The notes beneath the pieces were generated by a model. That model had not been told where the DNA came from. It did no database searches and saw only the letters and a program-made list of their open reading frames with translations. The translations under genes were made by a program, and so were the position numbers. A DNA stretch of 64,000 nt from Valencia hispanica. Taxonomy: Eukaryota > Chordata > Actinopteri > Cyprinodontiformes > Valenciidae. The DNA is taken from positions 35,297,501 to 35,361,500 of the forward strand of contig OY747701.1 of assembly GCA_963556495.2 (NCBI GenBank), in the 5' to 3' direction. Of the stretch, positions 35,939-47,300 are shown piece after piece (position 1 is the stretch's first letter; every line of letters begins with the position of its first letter).

Positions 35939-36550
35939 AAGAGGGGTAGGAAAAATAAGATGGAGAGGGTGAGTTGAAGATATAAGAGAGGAAGGGGGAT
36001 AAAGAAAATAGAAGACAACTTCCTAGTTTGCTTCTACACTTGCAGGATGGCAGAGAGAGGGGAAAAAAGTATGATAAAACAGACCAAACAATGCGAACTG
36101 AGAGCTACACAACCCACAAATGGCCCCCGCTGGCATCCGCCAGGCCGCGAGGGCCATGGCCAGCTGATGGCCGACATGGACTGCCACCACCCCCGGTCAG
36201 TCGTCATGGCCGACATCCGAATCCCCCTCCACCCCATGCCGGGGCACCACACCAATAGCTGCAGCGGACGGACAGTATCCCCAGGCCAAGACCAGCCAGC
36301 ACCAGGACACCAACCTCACCCAACTCCCGAATCTCAATCCCGCACACCGCAAAGCACCAAGACCAAGCATCTAACCAAGGTCAGTCAAACTTACCAAAGA
36401 TGTGACAGAGCACAAAACACACAGAACAAGAGAGCAAATGGAGATGCCGGACCCGCCCCCTGTCGAGCCACCCGACAGCTACCACCAAACAATGAACCCC
36501 CGGAGTCCCTGCAGCACATCCATCCCTACCCCAGCCCACCAGCAGGTTAA

Positions 36551-38779
36551 TTAGTTTTTCTCCTCTCTGACATTAAGCTGTTTGGTTCTCATAAGTTTCC
36601 TGTCAGCTACTGAATTCATCCAATGAAGCTTCATTAATGATGACTATAAATGGTTTGTTTTATCCTCTCTTCTTCTCCAGTGTTCACAACTAGGTTCTCC
36701 TTATTCCCTGCTGGGTATAATTGCCACGCCAGATCAGTCTGTACAATGGATTGCATGGTTGTGTTTGATCACAGCATTAGACAGATTATCCTGTAACGTC
36801 CTGCTGGAGGTGAATACAAACCTCAGTGAGGGGCTCATCAGGTAGCTTTTGTCCTCACTCACACTGAGAATCTGAGAAACTAACCACTACAAATGTTGCT
36901 TTGTGCCTTGCAAAATCGATGCATCTTCCTAGCTGCAGTTGCCCATGTTTATTCAGCGGCTGATTTTTTTTTTTTCTTCCAATGTGGATAAGCAGAGAAA
37001 AGCCAGAGGCTACATTTCATCAAACAAAAGCCACTGTACAGCTGTGTTCAATGCGTCTGTGCTATTTAGAGAACATACATGTTAAATAAAATATGTTACC
37101 TCCCCCACATTTTTCTCACACATGACTCTCGTGTTACATGAACCTCTCACAGCTCTTCTAAAGATACATAAAAAGTCCTCTTCTTGGGTTTCTCCTACAG
37201 TAAACTATCTGTTTACTTAGGATTTATGTCACCATGTGAATGAGTAATACCCCCCAGTTCTGCTCTTGTTGTCATTTGAACAGAAATAAGGTGCAAACAT
37301 TCTCATAAAAACAATCATTGTTCCTTAGCTGATGATTGGACCTTAATGATCTGCTCCCATCTTCTCAGTTACTGTCTTTCTGACTAGTAGCAGGTATCAA
37401 TGTACTCTGACTCAGATTTGACAAGTCAGTTGTTCAAACAACAAAATAATTTTCACAAACTAAAGTGAGAGCACTTCAGTATCAAGCTACAGATGAAAAT
37501 GCACATGATTTAAAGTTAGGACTTTTAAATAATAAGATAGCCTGGAATTATGCAAACTGCTGTTCATAAATTTGTGGGTATTTGTGAAAGAGTGAATAAG
37601 TTTGAAAAAGATCCTGTATAAAATGTGTGTACTGGATGGACACATAGATAAAATATTAGACAATGTATATAATGCTTATGATTATTAAAATGCATAGACT
37701 GCTTCACCTGCTTTCACTAACATAAACCGTTTCATATCTATGACTGCTAAGCATGCATGGGATGTCATTTAATTATGTTTTGCACTAATCTGTTCTTTTT
37801 ATGTATAAACCCAATAGGATTAACACACTTGATCCCTGAATTACTCCACATAAAATCCAAAGATACTGCATTGTTGCTGCTATTAGGAGAATTAAATCTC
37901 AGCCAAACTAAAAGCTTCTTAAACTCCTGGGTGTCTGCAATATTTATGTAGGAGACTAGGAGCCCAAACTAATGTTAAAGGCTATATGCATAACTGGAAC
38001 TGTTTAATGGTTTACTTTTTTCTGCAAATCTTTATTGGTTTGACATTATTAAAAATGTGTAGTAAAAAAGATATACAAATTGTAGGAGAAAAAGAATCAG
38101 TTTTGCTGTGTGTGTGTAAACTCTTTGAATAAATGATCAGTAAAATGTTTTACTTTAGCCAGAGGATGTAGTTGGGCCTATGAAGAGAGGAGAAAAAAGT
38201 TCCAGACAGACAAGATGGGGAGTGGAGCCAAACAGTATTTTGACCTCCTTCCCTTTAACCTGCTATTTTTGTTTTATTGATAACTTGTGGATAAATCTCT
38301 TGCATTATTTTTTGTTTATTGTATTTTTTTATTATTATTTCATTTCACTTCATTTTTTTAAGTGAACAGTCAAACGCAAGCCGGTTCTGAGATTAGTTTT
38401 TATTTTTGGATAAGAACTGTGAGGAGGTTGTGGGAGCATCAGACTGAATTTCCACTCATCATGGATGAACAATTTCATCCCCTTGATTTTCACTCTTCTT
38501 GTTAAATATGAACGTTATGCCACTTCAACTAATCTAAATTTTATGATGTTGTTAATACACCATTAGCTGGATTGCACCATCATCCATAATTTGGATGAAA
38601 AGTGTGCCTGAAAACACTCCTAACTGAAATTCATAATGTTGAAAAATGATTGTGCTTATAACTGCCTACCTACTTGAACTGGTCTGTATGTTTATTACTT
38701 CTTGAGAGATTAATTATTTACCTTCATATAGATGGCAATTGTTCATCTGACTGGTTCATTTTCTTTCTTGAAAAGATTT
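36551..38779. other. Intergenic DNA, nothing recognised
   Basis: AT-rich, with frames under 65 codons. No clear repeat ends, tRNA or gene. Confidence 0.45.
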
Positions 38780-39890
38780 TCATATTCAACACCATTAACA
38801 GCTGAGAAATCATCCATCCATCCTGATAACCTGAGTAAATCTTGCTAAACCACAACGTACCTGTGGCTAAAGTAACTAGCCATACCAAGGCTGTCTTACT
38901 GCCAAATCAATCGAGTCAAAAAAATCACATAAATACAACCTGTCTGACAACACGAAGGAGGCTAAAAGATATCAAGCAGCAACACATCATGTCTTGATCT
39001 GTAGAAACTCAAGAACAGGTAAGTTACAAAGTAATTTAGATTATCGGTCTGGAAAGGGTAACATAACCTTTGGGTCTCCAACAAACCACAGTGACAGTCA
39101 TGATCAACAAATGAAGAATCCATCAAACAGTGGTGAACCTTCCCACGAGAGGCTGGTCTGTAAATTACTCCAAGAGCTAATCAACCACTCATCCAGAATG
39201 AACCCAGAACAACATATAAAGCATCGCAGACACAATTTGTCTCACTCACCTAAGGTCGGTGTTCATCATTGAACAGAGACAAAATGGGAAAAATGGAAAC
39301 AATAGAAGAGTTTCAAGATGAAAACCAAGGCTGACTAAAATGATCAAAAACACCTGTTTCATATATTCCAAAAAAAGCTTCAAGATGACCCCCAAGATTT
39401 TATGGAAAATATTCAGTGGACTGATGAAACAAAGGGGAACCTTTTGGAAGGATTGCTTCACATTACATCTGATGTAAATCAAACACAGTACAAAAAAACA
39501 AAACATCATACCAACAGTTTAACTTGGTGGTGGCAGTGTAATGGTTTGGGACCGCCATGTTACTTCATGTTCTGGACAACTTCTTGTAATTGTTGGACCC
39601 ATTAACTCTAATCTCTTCCAGACAGTCCTGAAAGATTATGTTCTAACATTAGTATGAGACCTTGAGCTTAAGACTACTTGGGTTATAAAAAGGTCAACGA
39701 TCTGAAGCACACCAGTGAGAATGACAACTAGTTAGGTTTAGGAGGGGAATACTTATTCACATATGGGCCAGGTTGGTTAAATTATTTCCCTTTATTTCAA
39801 AATGGCATGCTATATTTACTTATCCAAGGCTTTTGGTATTTAATCTTTGTTTAATTTCAAAATGTGTTTAATTATCTGAAATTTTGAGGT
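38780..39890 (+). mobile_element. Decayed Tc1-type transposon
   Basis: Order on the + strand: 'agtggactgatgaaacaaa' (39416; first catalytic Asp in a WTDE-like context), then 'ggtggtggcagtgtaatgg' (39528; GGGSV block) and 'tgggccaggttggtt' near the 3' side (39764). All frames are broken and the ends are not clear. Confidence 0.6.
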
Positions 39891-40691
39891 GTCACAACAA
39901 CAAAAAAACAACAACAAAGAAATCTGGAAAGGAGGCAAATTACACAAATTGCTAACAGGGGTTCTAGCTTTTTTTTCATTTCTCTGATCAGCAATGCAAA
40001 GCTCTGCAGACAAGTGTCATCTCCTCCTCCTTATTGCCTCCACTCACAGCATCCATCTTCGCTTGGTGCGGTCCAAACAAGAGAGGGGGGGGGGGGGGGG
40101 CAGCTCTGAAAATTGGAAACATTAGACAAGGAGAAAATGTATATAGAAAAATGAACAACGACGATTTGCTGATTTTGTGGCCATTCAGAAACTGTTGGCG
40201 GTCGGGTTTTCCCCAACTTAATTTTGAGACTAATAAGACTGAGAGCAGAGAAAGGAAGAAGATAAAAGCACAATGAAAGAATGGGGGGAGGTTATGTATC
40301 ACTCAAAACTCAACAGAAGGAGTGATTTATGAGGATTTGCAGCTTTAACAGGAGCATGCCATGCACATCAATAAACTTCCTGCTCTATAGTTTTCCTCTT
40401 CCAGAGATGTTGTCCCAAAATTGAGAGAAATGTTACTCGGTTAAGATTCATCCCACTGCATGAAGGGTTGGGAATGTTGGGGTTGATTTAGAGATCCTTG
40501 TGGGTCCTCTGTAGCTTAACATGTTTTTCCACCCAGTTTTCTTTTCACAGGCGCACCCAGTAGGATGATGTATTAAAAGTCGCATAACGACCAAAGACGT
40601 GCATTTTTCCGCCTCCTGCCCTCTCCCTCGCTGTGTTGGTTGCTGCGTCCCCGTGTGGCGGGCAGGAGAAGCGCGGTCCGCCAGCGGGTGG
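39891..40691. other. Upstream region of calb2, with a G16 run at 40085-40100
   Basis: A run of 16 G residues lies about 700 bp upstream of the calb2 start codon. The final 130 bp before 40691 are GC-rich (CpG-containing), in contrast to the AT-rich region further upstream, as expected near a promoter. The 120-codon minus-strand frame 40448-40810 is antisense to the promoter and first exon and is not credible as a gene. Confidence 0.5.
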
Positions 40692-40803
40692 TTTAAAAAG
40701 CTGCGGCTGAGGAGGAGCCGCTCACAGATCTGAGGAGCTCTGCACCGGGAAAAGTTTACCTCTAAGTACAACAGAGCACCCAAAGGAGGGAGAACCCGCA
40801 GAG
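40692..40803 (+). promoter_or_regulatory. calb2 core promoter and 5' UTR
   Basis: A TATA-like TTTAAAAAG at 40692-40700 lies 104 bp before the start codon, inside a GC-rich block. Transcription would be expected to begin near 40725-40730, leaving a 5' UTR of about 75 nt with no upstream ATG. The start-codon context is GCAGAG-ATG-G, a fair Kozak match with G at +4. Confidence 0.6.
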
Positions 40804-41296
40804 ATGGCAACCCAGATGGAGCAGCTACCCCACCTGCACCTGGCTGAGCTCACCGCGGCGCAGTTCATCGACATCTGGAAACATTTTGACACCGACGGTC
40901 AGTGAAGCCAGCTGTGGGTCAAATCAATCAGAGCGAATAGGATATATTTCTGATTAGTGTTGTTTTTCAAATTAACGATTTGCTTTTTAATAAAAAAATT
41001 TAAAAGTATCAATCTCTAGATAAAAAAGAATGAGATGCAATATTCATTTCAGTAAGTTTGAAGGTAATGCCATGTGGCATTAATATACATTTCTATTCCA
41101 AATCATGCAAAGGATTTACCTGAGGTTTTTGTTGGTTAGTTACTTTGATAATGTATTTATTTCAAAGTATAGGAAGGGGGGGTACTTTTTAGATCAATGT
41201 AAGGAATTAAGGTTAAAAACAGAATATGTTAGAAAAATGGGGGAAGATAAAGTGGAATAAAGATGATGGAGGGTGGATAAATGTTAAAAGATGAAA

Positions 41297-41342
<46 letters not shown>

Positions 41343-44300
41343 TAGGAGGGGGAGGGGATGAGGTAAAGAGAGAAACAGAGGCAGAGGGAAAGCTGGGAGG
41401 ATTACGGAGTAAAACTGTTTTCTCTTTGATCTTATTGGACGGAGCTTTTTTAAATCTGTAAGCATATTGGCTATGAATTGGCGTGTTGATGACTGTGTCC
41501 AGTACTTTTAATAAGAGTAGAAGAAGTAATAGTACTCATTGTACAGAGAAGGAAAGCCACTGACTTTCAATTCACAGTAAAATATCACTGTTTTTGACTG
41601 AGTTGTGCAAAGATGCAGTTTTGGTTTTTGCTGTAGGCCAAATAAATCTATACGCAAGGACACAACCATGCAATTTATTCAGGCTGTTATAAACAATGGA
41701 ATATCAGTATATGTATAGTATTTTAATGCATGCCTTCTTTGAGGAGGAGATATATGGAAGACCAAACTACTCAAAATTAAATAAATAAAAAACCATTGTG
41801 AAAAAGGTATCTGGATAACAATAACAAATATATAACGTAACAATGAAATTGTGAAAAAGTATGAAATATTTTTCATTTTCCTTTAAAAATCTGTTTATTA
41901 ATATAATACATTATTTTAACATACTTTTTTGGCTAATAATGGGGATTATTTTTTAGCCATTTTTATTTAATTTCATCAGTTTTTATTGCAAAACGTCATT
42001 TTTCCAAAGTCAGCTTTCATTTCCTATTGGTGTTTTTCCCAGTGGCTTATTTATTTCAGAATGTCACTTTTCAGCAGAATAACTTCATCTGCCAATCAGA
42101 ATCAGTGGGTGGGACCTGCATGCTCATTGGCTGGTTCTGAAAGTGTAACTGAACCCCCTGAAAAATCATAACCCCGCCCCCAGACAACATTGGAAAAATT
42201 CTACAAAGTGGGCGGTGCCAGGAAGAACGGAGGGGTGTGGCCAAGTGTGGAGGATGAGCGGAGGGGGGAACAAGGGGGTGTGTTCAGGAGGACAGTGACA
42301 GATCGCTTAATGTGACACTGAAACATGGACAGTGACCAAAGCGACGTTGGCAGTTTTGCAACTGATCAATCTGATCAACATTCATCTGTTTTGAACGTTA
42401 GCCTATGTTAGCATTACCACTCAGAGACTGGACTCCTCCTGTCTCCCTCTGCCTCAGCACCACCGAGCTCGGGGGGCGCTGGCTCGGCGCCCTGAGCCAG
42501 CGGATCTCCTCCGTCGTCACCGGGGATAGAGGGGTAGAGGGAGGCTTTATGGAGCCCAGCGGCCGCGAGTCGTATCAATTAGAGCCGCTGGCTCGGGGCG
42601 CTGAGTCAGCGCTGTCCGAGGCTGGCGCTGCTGCTGAGGGAGAGAGAGACAGGATAGGTCCAGTCTCTGAGTGGTAATGCTAACATAGGCTAACGTTCAA
42701 AACAGTATGTTAGCTTTGCTAACTAAGTGCTAATGTGATAATAATGGTAACCTGAAAAACGCAATTCAACTCCAAACTCGCCACTGGGCTGGTATGTATG
42801 ATAGTTTAATACCCAAACCCACGGGGCGTGTCTGAGACCATGGCTGCTGTGACACAGGCAATTCCTGTGACGTAGAGATGTACCGCTCTCCACCAATCAC
42901 AAAATTCAAATGCAGTAGCCACAATTCAACCCTAAGAGGGCAGCACTAAGACGTTTTTAGACCAAAAGGTGTAGAATTAAACAAGTTTACCCCAAAATGT
43001 AAAAAAAATCCCCAGAAACTGAAAGATTGCATTGGTAAATACCCATTTATACAGTTTAGAAGCAAAAAAAAGTTGTTTTGGGGTTTAGTTACTCTTTAAA
43101 CACCAATCCTCCTGGATACCCGTTCTCACTCACTACTGTGACTGAGCAGCCTGCTGTACAGCTAGCAACAACATGCTAAGTCAAGAGTCGGAGTTGCATG
43201 AACTTTGTTCATCTCTGGTTACTCTAGCAGATCAAAACGGAGAGGAATAATTTATCAGAGGATGCCCTTTTGAATCATTTGGATGATGTCCGATGATGTC
43301 AGAGTTATTGCTGATATGTTTTTGGTGTCGTCCTCCGAGTTGTGCTGGATGACACAGAAAACATGTCAGCAATAACTCTGATGTCGGACAGCACTAAAGT
43401 CTTTAGTAATGGACCTGGGATGATTTCAAAAATATTATCCAAACGACTCAAAATGGCATTCTCTGATAAATTATTCCTCTCAGTTTGATCTGCTAGAGTA
43501 ACCAGAGATGAACAAAGTTCATGCAACTCCGACTCTTGACTTAGAATCAGAATCAGAATCAGAATCAGAAAGGGTTTTATTGCCAAATGTTGGGTAGGTT
43601 TACAACATTAGGAAATTGCTGCGGTACTTTGTGCAAACATACAAGAACAAACAGACAAACACTTAAATAAAAATATAATATGCTAAACAGATTGATTTAT
43701 ACATGAGTGCAGGTAACGATCGGTGCAAATCAGACAGGATTTAGCATGTTGTTGCTAGCTTTACAGCAGGCTGCTCAGTCACAGTAGTGAGTGAGAATGG
43801 GTATCCAGGAAGATTGATGTGTAAGAACCAGCCAATGAGCATGCAGGTCCCACCCACTGACTCTGATTGGCAGATGAAGCTATTCTGCTGAAAAATGACA
43901 TTCTGAAATAAATACATCACTGGGAAAAACACCAATAGGAAATAAAACTGACTTTGGGAAAATGATGTTTTGGAATAAAAACTGATGAAATTAAATAAAA
44001 GTGGCTAAAAAATTATTCCCATTATTAGCAAATATTTTACATTAAAATAATGTATTATATTAATAGACAGATTTTAAAGGAAAATGAAAAATATTTCATA
44101 CTATTGAGCTTAGAACTTTATATATATTCAGTTTTTTTCACAGTTTCATTGTCACGTTATATATTTGTTATTATTGTTCATGTAGATATCTATTTCACAA
44201 TGTTTTTATTTATTTATTTAATTTTGAGTAGTTTGGTGTTCCATAGAGACAGGGATGGGTTTATTTATTTGCTTTCTGTTTTGTCTTGGTACCACTTTTA

Positions 44301-47300
44301 CTCCTGCTCCTGCCCTTCAATGATACCAGGATCAAATTAACTAATTAAAGTAATAAATTCAGAGAGTTTAAGTACTAAAAAAAATACACTACATTTTTCT
44401 GGGGTTAAAAAGCATAGTCTAGCATATAAAATCAACTGATTTTTGTTGCACAAGTACTTGAAAACACCCATTAACAGACTATCAGACTTGATTATTTTAA
44501 AAAGTCATACGAAGGATTAAGATTTTATTTTTTCCAGATGTAAATTTTAAGTTCCAATTTACCTCAATCAAAACCTTGCAATTCTGCTATTAGTTTTGGT
44601 TTGGTATGGGTGTGTCACCCAGAAACTATTAGTGACAACCAATAAGATTAGCTACCATAACCATGCAGATGATACTCAGCTCTACATTACGATGTCAGCA
44701 GGTGACTTTGAACCCATCCAAACGCTAAGTAAATGCATCGAGCAAATCAATGGATGGATGTGCCATAACTTTCTCCAGCAGAAAAGAAACAAAACAGAAG
44801 TAATTAGTTCTGGACCTAAAGAGGAACGATCAAGATTCAGCACACAGGTATAGTTAATACATCTAGAAACTATTGATCAGGCCAGAAACCTAGGTGTAGT
44901 AATGGACTCAGATCTGAACCTCCAGGGTCACATAAAGGCAATAACAAGGTCAGTCTTCTGTCACCTGAAGAAGATTTCTAGGGTTAAAGGACTGATGTCG
45001 CAAGAGGACCTCGAAAAACTCATCCATGCGTTTATCTTTAGTCGGACTGATGACTGCAACAGCGTTCTCACAGGTCTGCCTAAAAAGTCAATTAGACAGC
45101 TGCAGCTGATCCAGAACGCTGCTGCTCGTGTTCCTCACCAGAACCAGGAAAGTAGAGCACATCACCCCAGTTCTAAAGTCCTTACACTGGCTCCCTGTAG
45201 CTCAGAGAATATACTTTAAAATACTTTTACTAGTTTATAAATCATTGAATGGCTTAGCACCAAAGTATGTTGAAGATCTGCTGTTACTATACCAACCCAC
45301 CAGATCACTCAGGTCCTCTAATTCCAGTCTACTCAACATCCCTGGAATTAAAACCAAACATGGAGAAGCAGCTTTCAGTTTCTATGCTCCTCTAATTTGG
45401 AACAAACTTCCAGATGACTGCAAAGCTGCTGAAACACTGAATTCTTTTAAATCATGGACTAAAAACCATCTGTTTAGAGCTGCCTTTGAATGTTTTCATG
45501 CATCATATGTTTTGTGTGTGTTTCATGCTGTTTTTACCTTATCCCAAATTCATGTCTGCTCTTGAATAATGTTTTTACATGGCATATGCTCTGTGTGTGC
45601 TTTATGGTTTGTTGCTGTTTGTACTTTATAACCTAATCATGTAAAGCACTTTGAATTACCTTGTTATTGAAAGTGTGCTATACAAATAAAATTGCCTTGC
45701 CTTGCCTTAGTGGCCATCTTGTTCAAATGGTTCTGCAGGCTCCGCTGTTTATAACAATACCTCGCACAGCAGTCAAGCTGTCTATCAGTGGAGTTAATTC
45801 AGAATTTACTACCCACAAAATGAGAAATGATCATACAGAGTACAACATTAGTTGCTAACACTGGATGTACTTCTTTACTGACTACATACAGCATATTTAT
45901 TTACCTGATAGATTGCCAAACTGCTGAGCGCCAACATTATCTCCCTCTCTGCCACTTGTAAGTCATTTCAGCTTAACCGATTTCCATGCAGCAACTTCAA
46001 TAAGGATTATTCTGGGATACCATTCAGAAGATCCTTTGACCTGTCCTGTTAAACCCTTTTCAAACTGACCTATAAGCTCAACAGCTTTTCTCATCAAATG
46101 ATATAGCCTGATAGTATTGAAGTGCATATTCCGCAATGCTGACATATTATAAAGCACTGTTTATGTTCTGTTTTATCTCAGTACTCACACTCGTTTGTCT
46201 TGACCATGGCCATCATGTTTTTTTAAGAAAAGGACTGACCACAGTCTGGGTTCCTGCACATTTGTCCTGTTAACAGTTTATGCTTTCCAGACAGTAACTT
46301 ACAGTGAATTCCCAGAACAATTTTTTAAAATTTATAGCAGAAATATAAAAGTATAATTGACTTGGTCAGGCTTAACATGTGGAAAACCAGAAACTGGGTG
46401 GACAGACAAAGCAATGGAGTGAATTTATATCGTGCTTTTCTAGTCATACTGACCACTCAAAGCACTTTACCCATTTGCACTCACAAACACATTTACACAC
46501 CAATCTGGAGATTGGTAAGCATCTTGGGGTTGAGTGCCTTACCCAGGGGCACATCAACATGTGACAGGTAGACAGTGAAATTGAACCTACAACCCTTGGA
46601 TTACAAGCCAACTACTCTACCAACCGAGCCACAGTCACCCCATGGATGGATGGTTGGACGGATGGAGTTATTTCCTAAACACTGCCACGGTAGATTCCAG
46701 CTCATTTGGAGAAATTCAGCTGCAAGGAGACATTTTGTTCACAGAGGGTTTGAGTCATAGATAGACATCACTGCATTTGACACATATGCACAGATGTTTA
46801 TTCTGTGGGATTTTAAAGGGTATGGCATTAAACAAAGAGGACTGAAAGTAAAGAAGTTCAAAACTATACTTGACCTTTAAAGTGAATCTCTCAAAGTCTG
46901 AAAATATTTTAATCTCACAGATGAGTTACATGTTATCAGTTGAAAGAAATCATCCAGCTTTATTTCATGCAGCAATGAACCAGTCTGTCAAATGAGCCTT
47001 TATGTCATTTTCAGCCATTATGTGTTGGACAGCTGACATGGTCCTGAGGTGCCGTTGAGCAATCGGAAGTTGAGCTGGGTCTGAAAATGTTACGGAGGGG
47101 AAAAGGGACTGCATCTGCTCAGTGTGCAGTGGTCCGCTCCATGTGACAGCTGAGATTTAGATCCCAACTAAACTCTGGCACTGAGCACCAATGAACTGAG
47201 AACACGGTTACATATGTGTGATTCTGGATAATAGCAAACACATTCACACGTAATCAGATTTATCACAGATAACTGGTTCTTTTACAGACCTACAGTAATA

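Larger units (their letters stand above)
34585..36550. repeat. Interspersed repeat C, copy 2, interrupted
   Basis: 34585-34835 matches 29670-29890, and 35935-36117 matches 29925-30095. The 34836-35934 interval has no counterpart in copy 1. Copy 2 extends further right into a GC- and Pro-codon-rich stretch (36110-36550) open on both strands. The 167-codon frame 36047-36550 looks low-complexity rather than like a real protein. Confidence 0.65.
41752..44246. mobile_element. Large fold-back (long inverted repeat) element in calb2 intron 1, unclassified
   Basis: 41752-42138 is the inverted counterpart of 43828-44246 (e.g. 'tgggtgggacctgcatgctc' at 42104 against 'gagcatgcaggtcccaccca' at 43837). 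43100-43340 is the inverted counterpart of 43345-43545 plus 43741-43827 (e.g. 'gagtcggagttgcatgaact' against its complement at 43520). After removing a 960-bp insertion in the left arm and a 195-bp insertion in the right arm, each arm is about 630-710 bp and the spacer is almost nil (centre near 43340). Each arm, read from outside to centre, has inverted CCAAT-type motifs and then the ORF start [20 protein letters not shown]. The left arm soon hits a stop and lacks about 45 bp present in the right. I do not recognise the protein. Confidence 0.75.

Noticed and set aside
40448..40810. 120-codon minus-strand frame at the calb2 promoter
   Set aside because: Antisense to the GC-rich promoter and exon 1; no recognised protein.
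42405..42677. 90-codon frame in GC-rich DNA
   Set aside because: It lies across the inverted-repeat core of a MITE; stop-poor because of high GC.
46411..46640. Functional tRNA gene
   Set aside because: Only B-box-like and weak A-box-like words are present and the cloverleaf arms do not pair; it is a SINE-like repeat with a second copy at 59594-59836.
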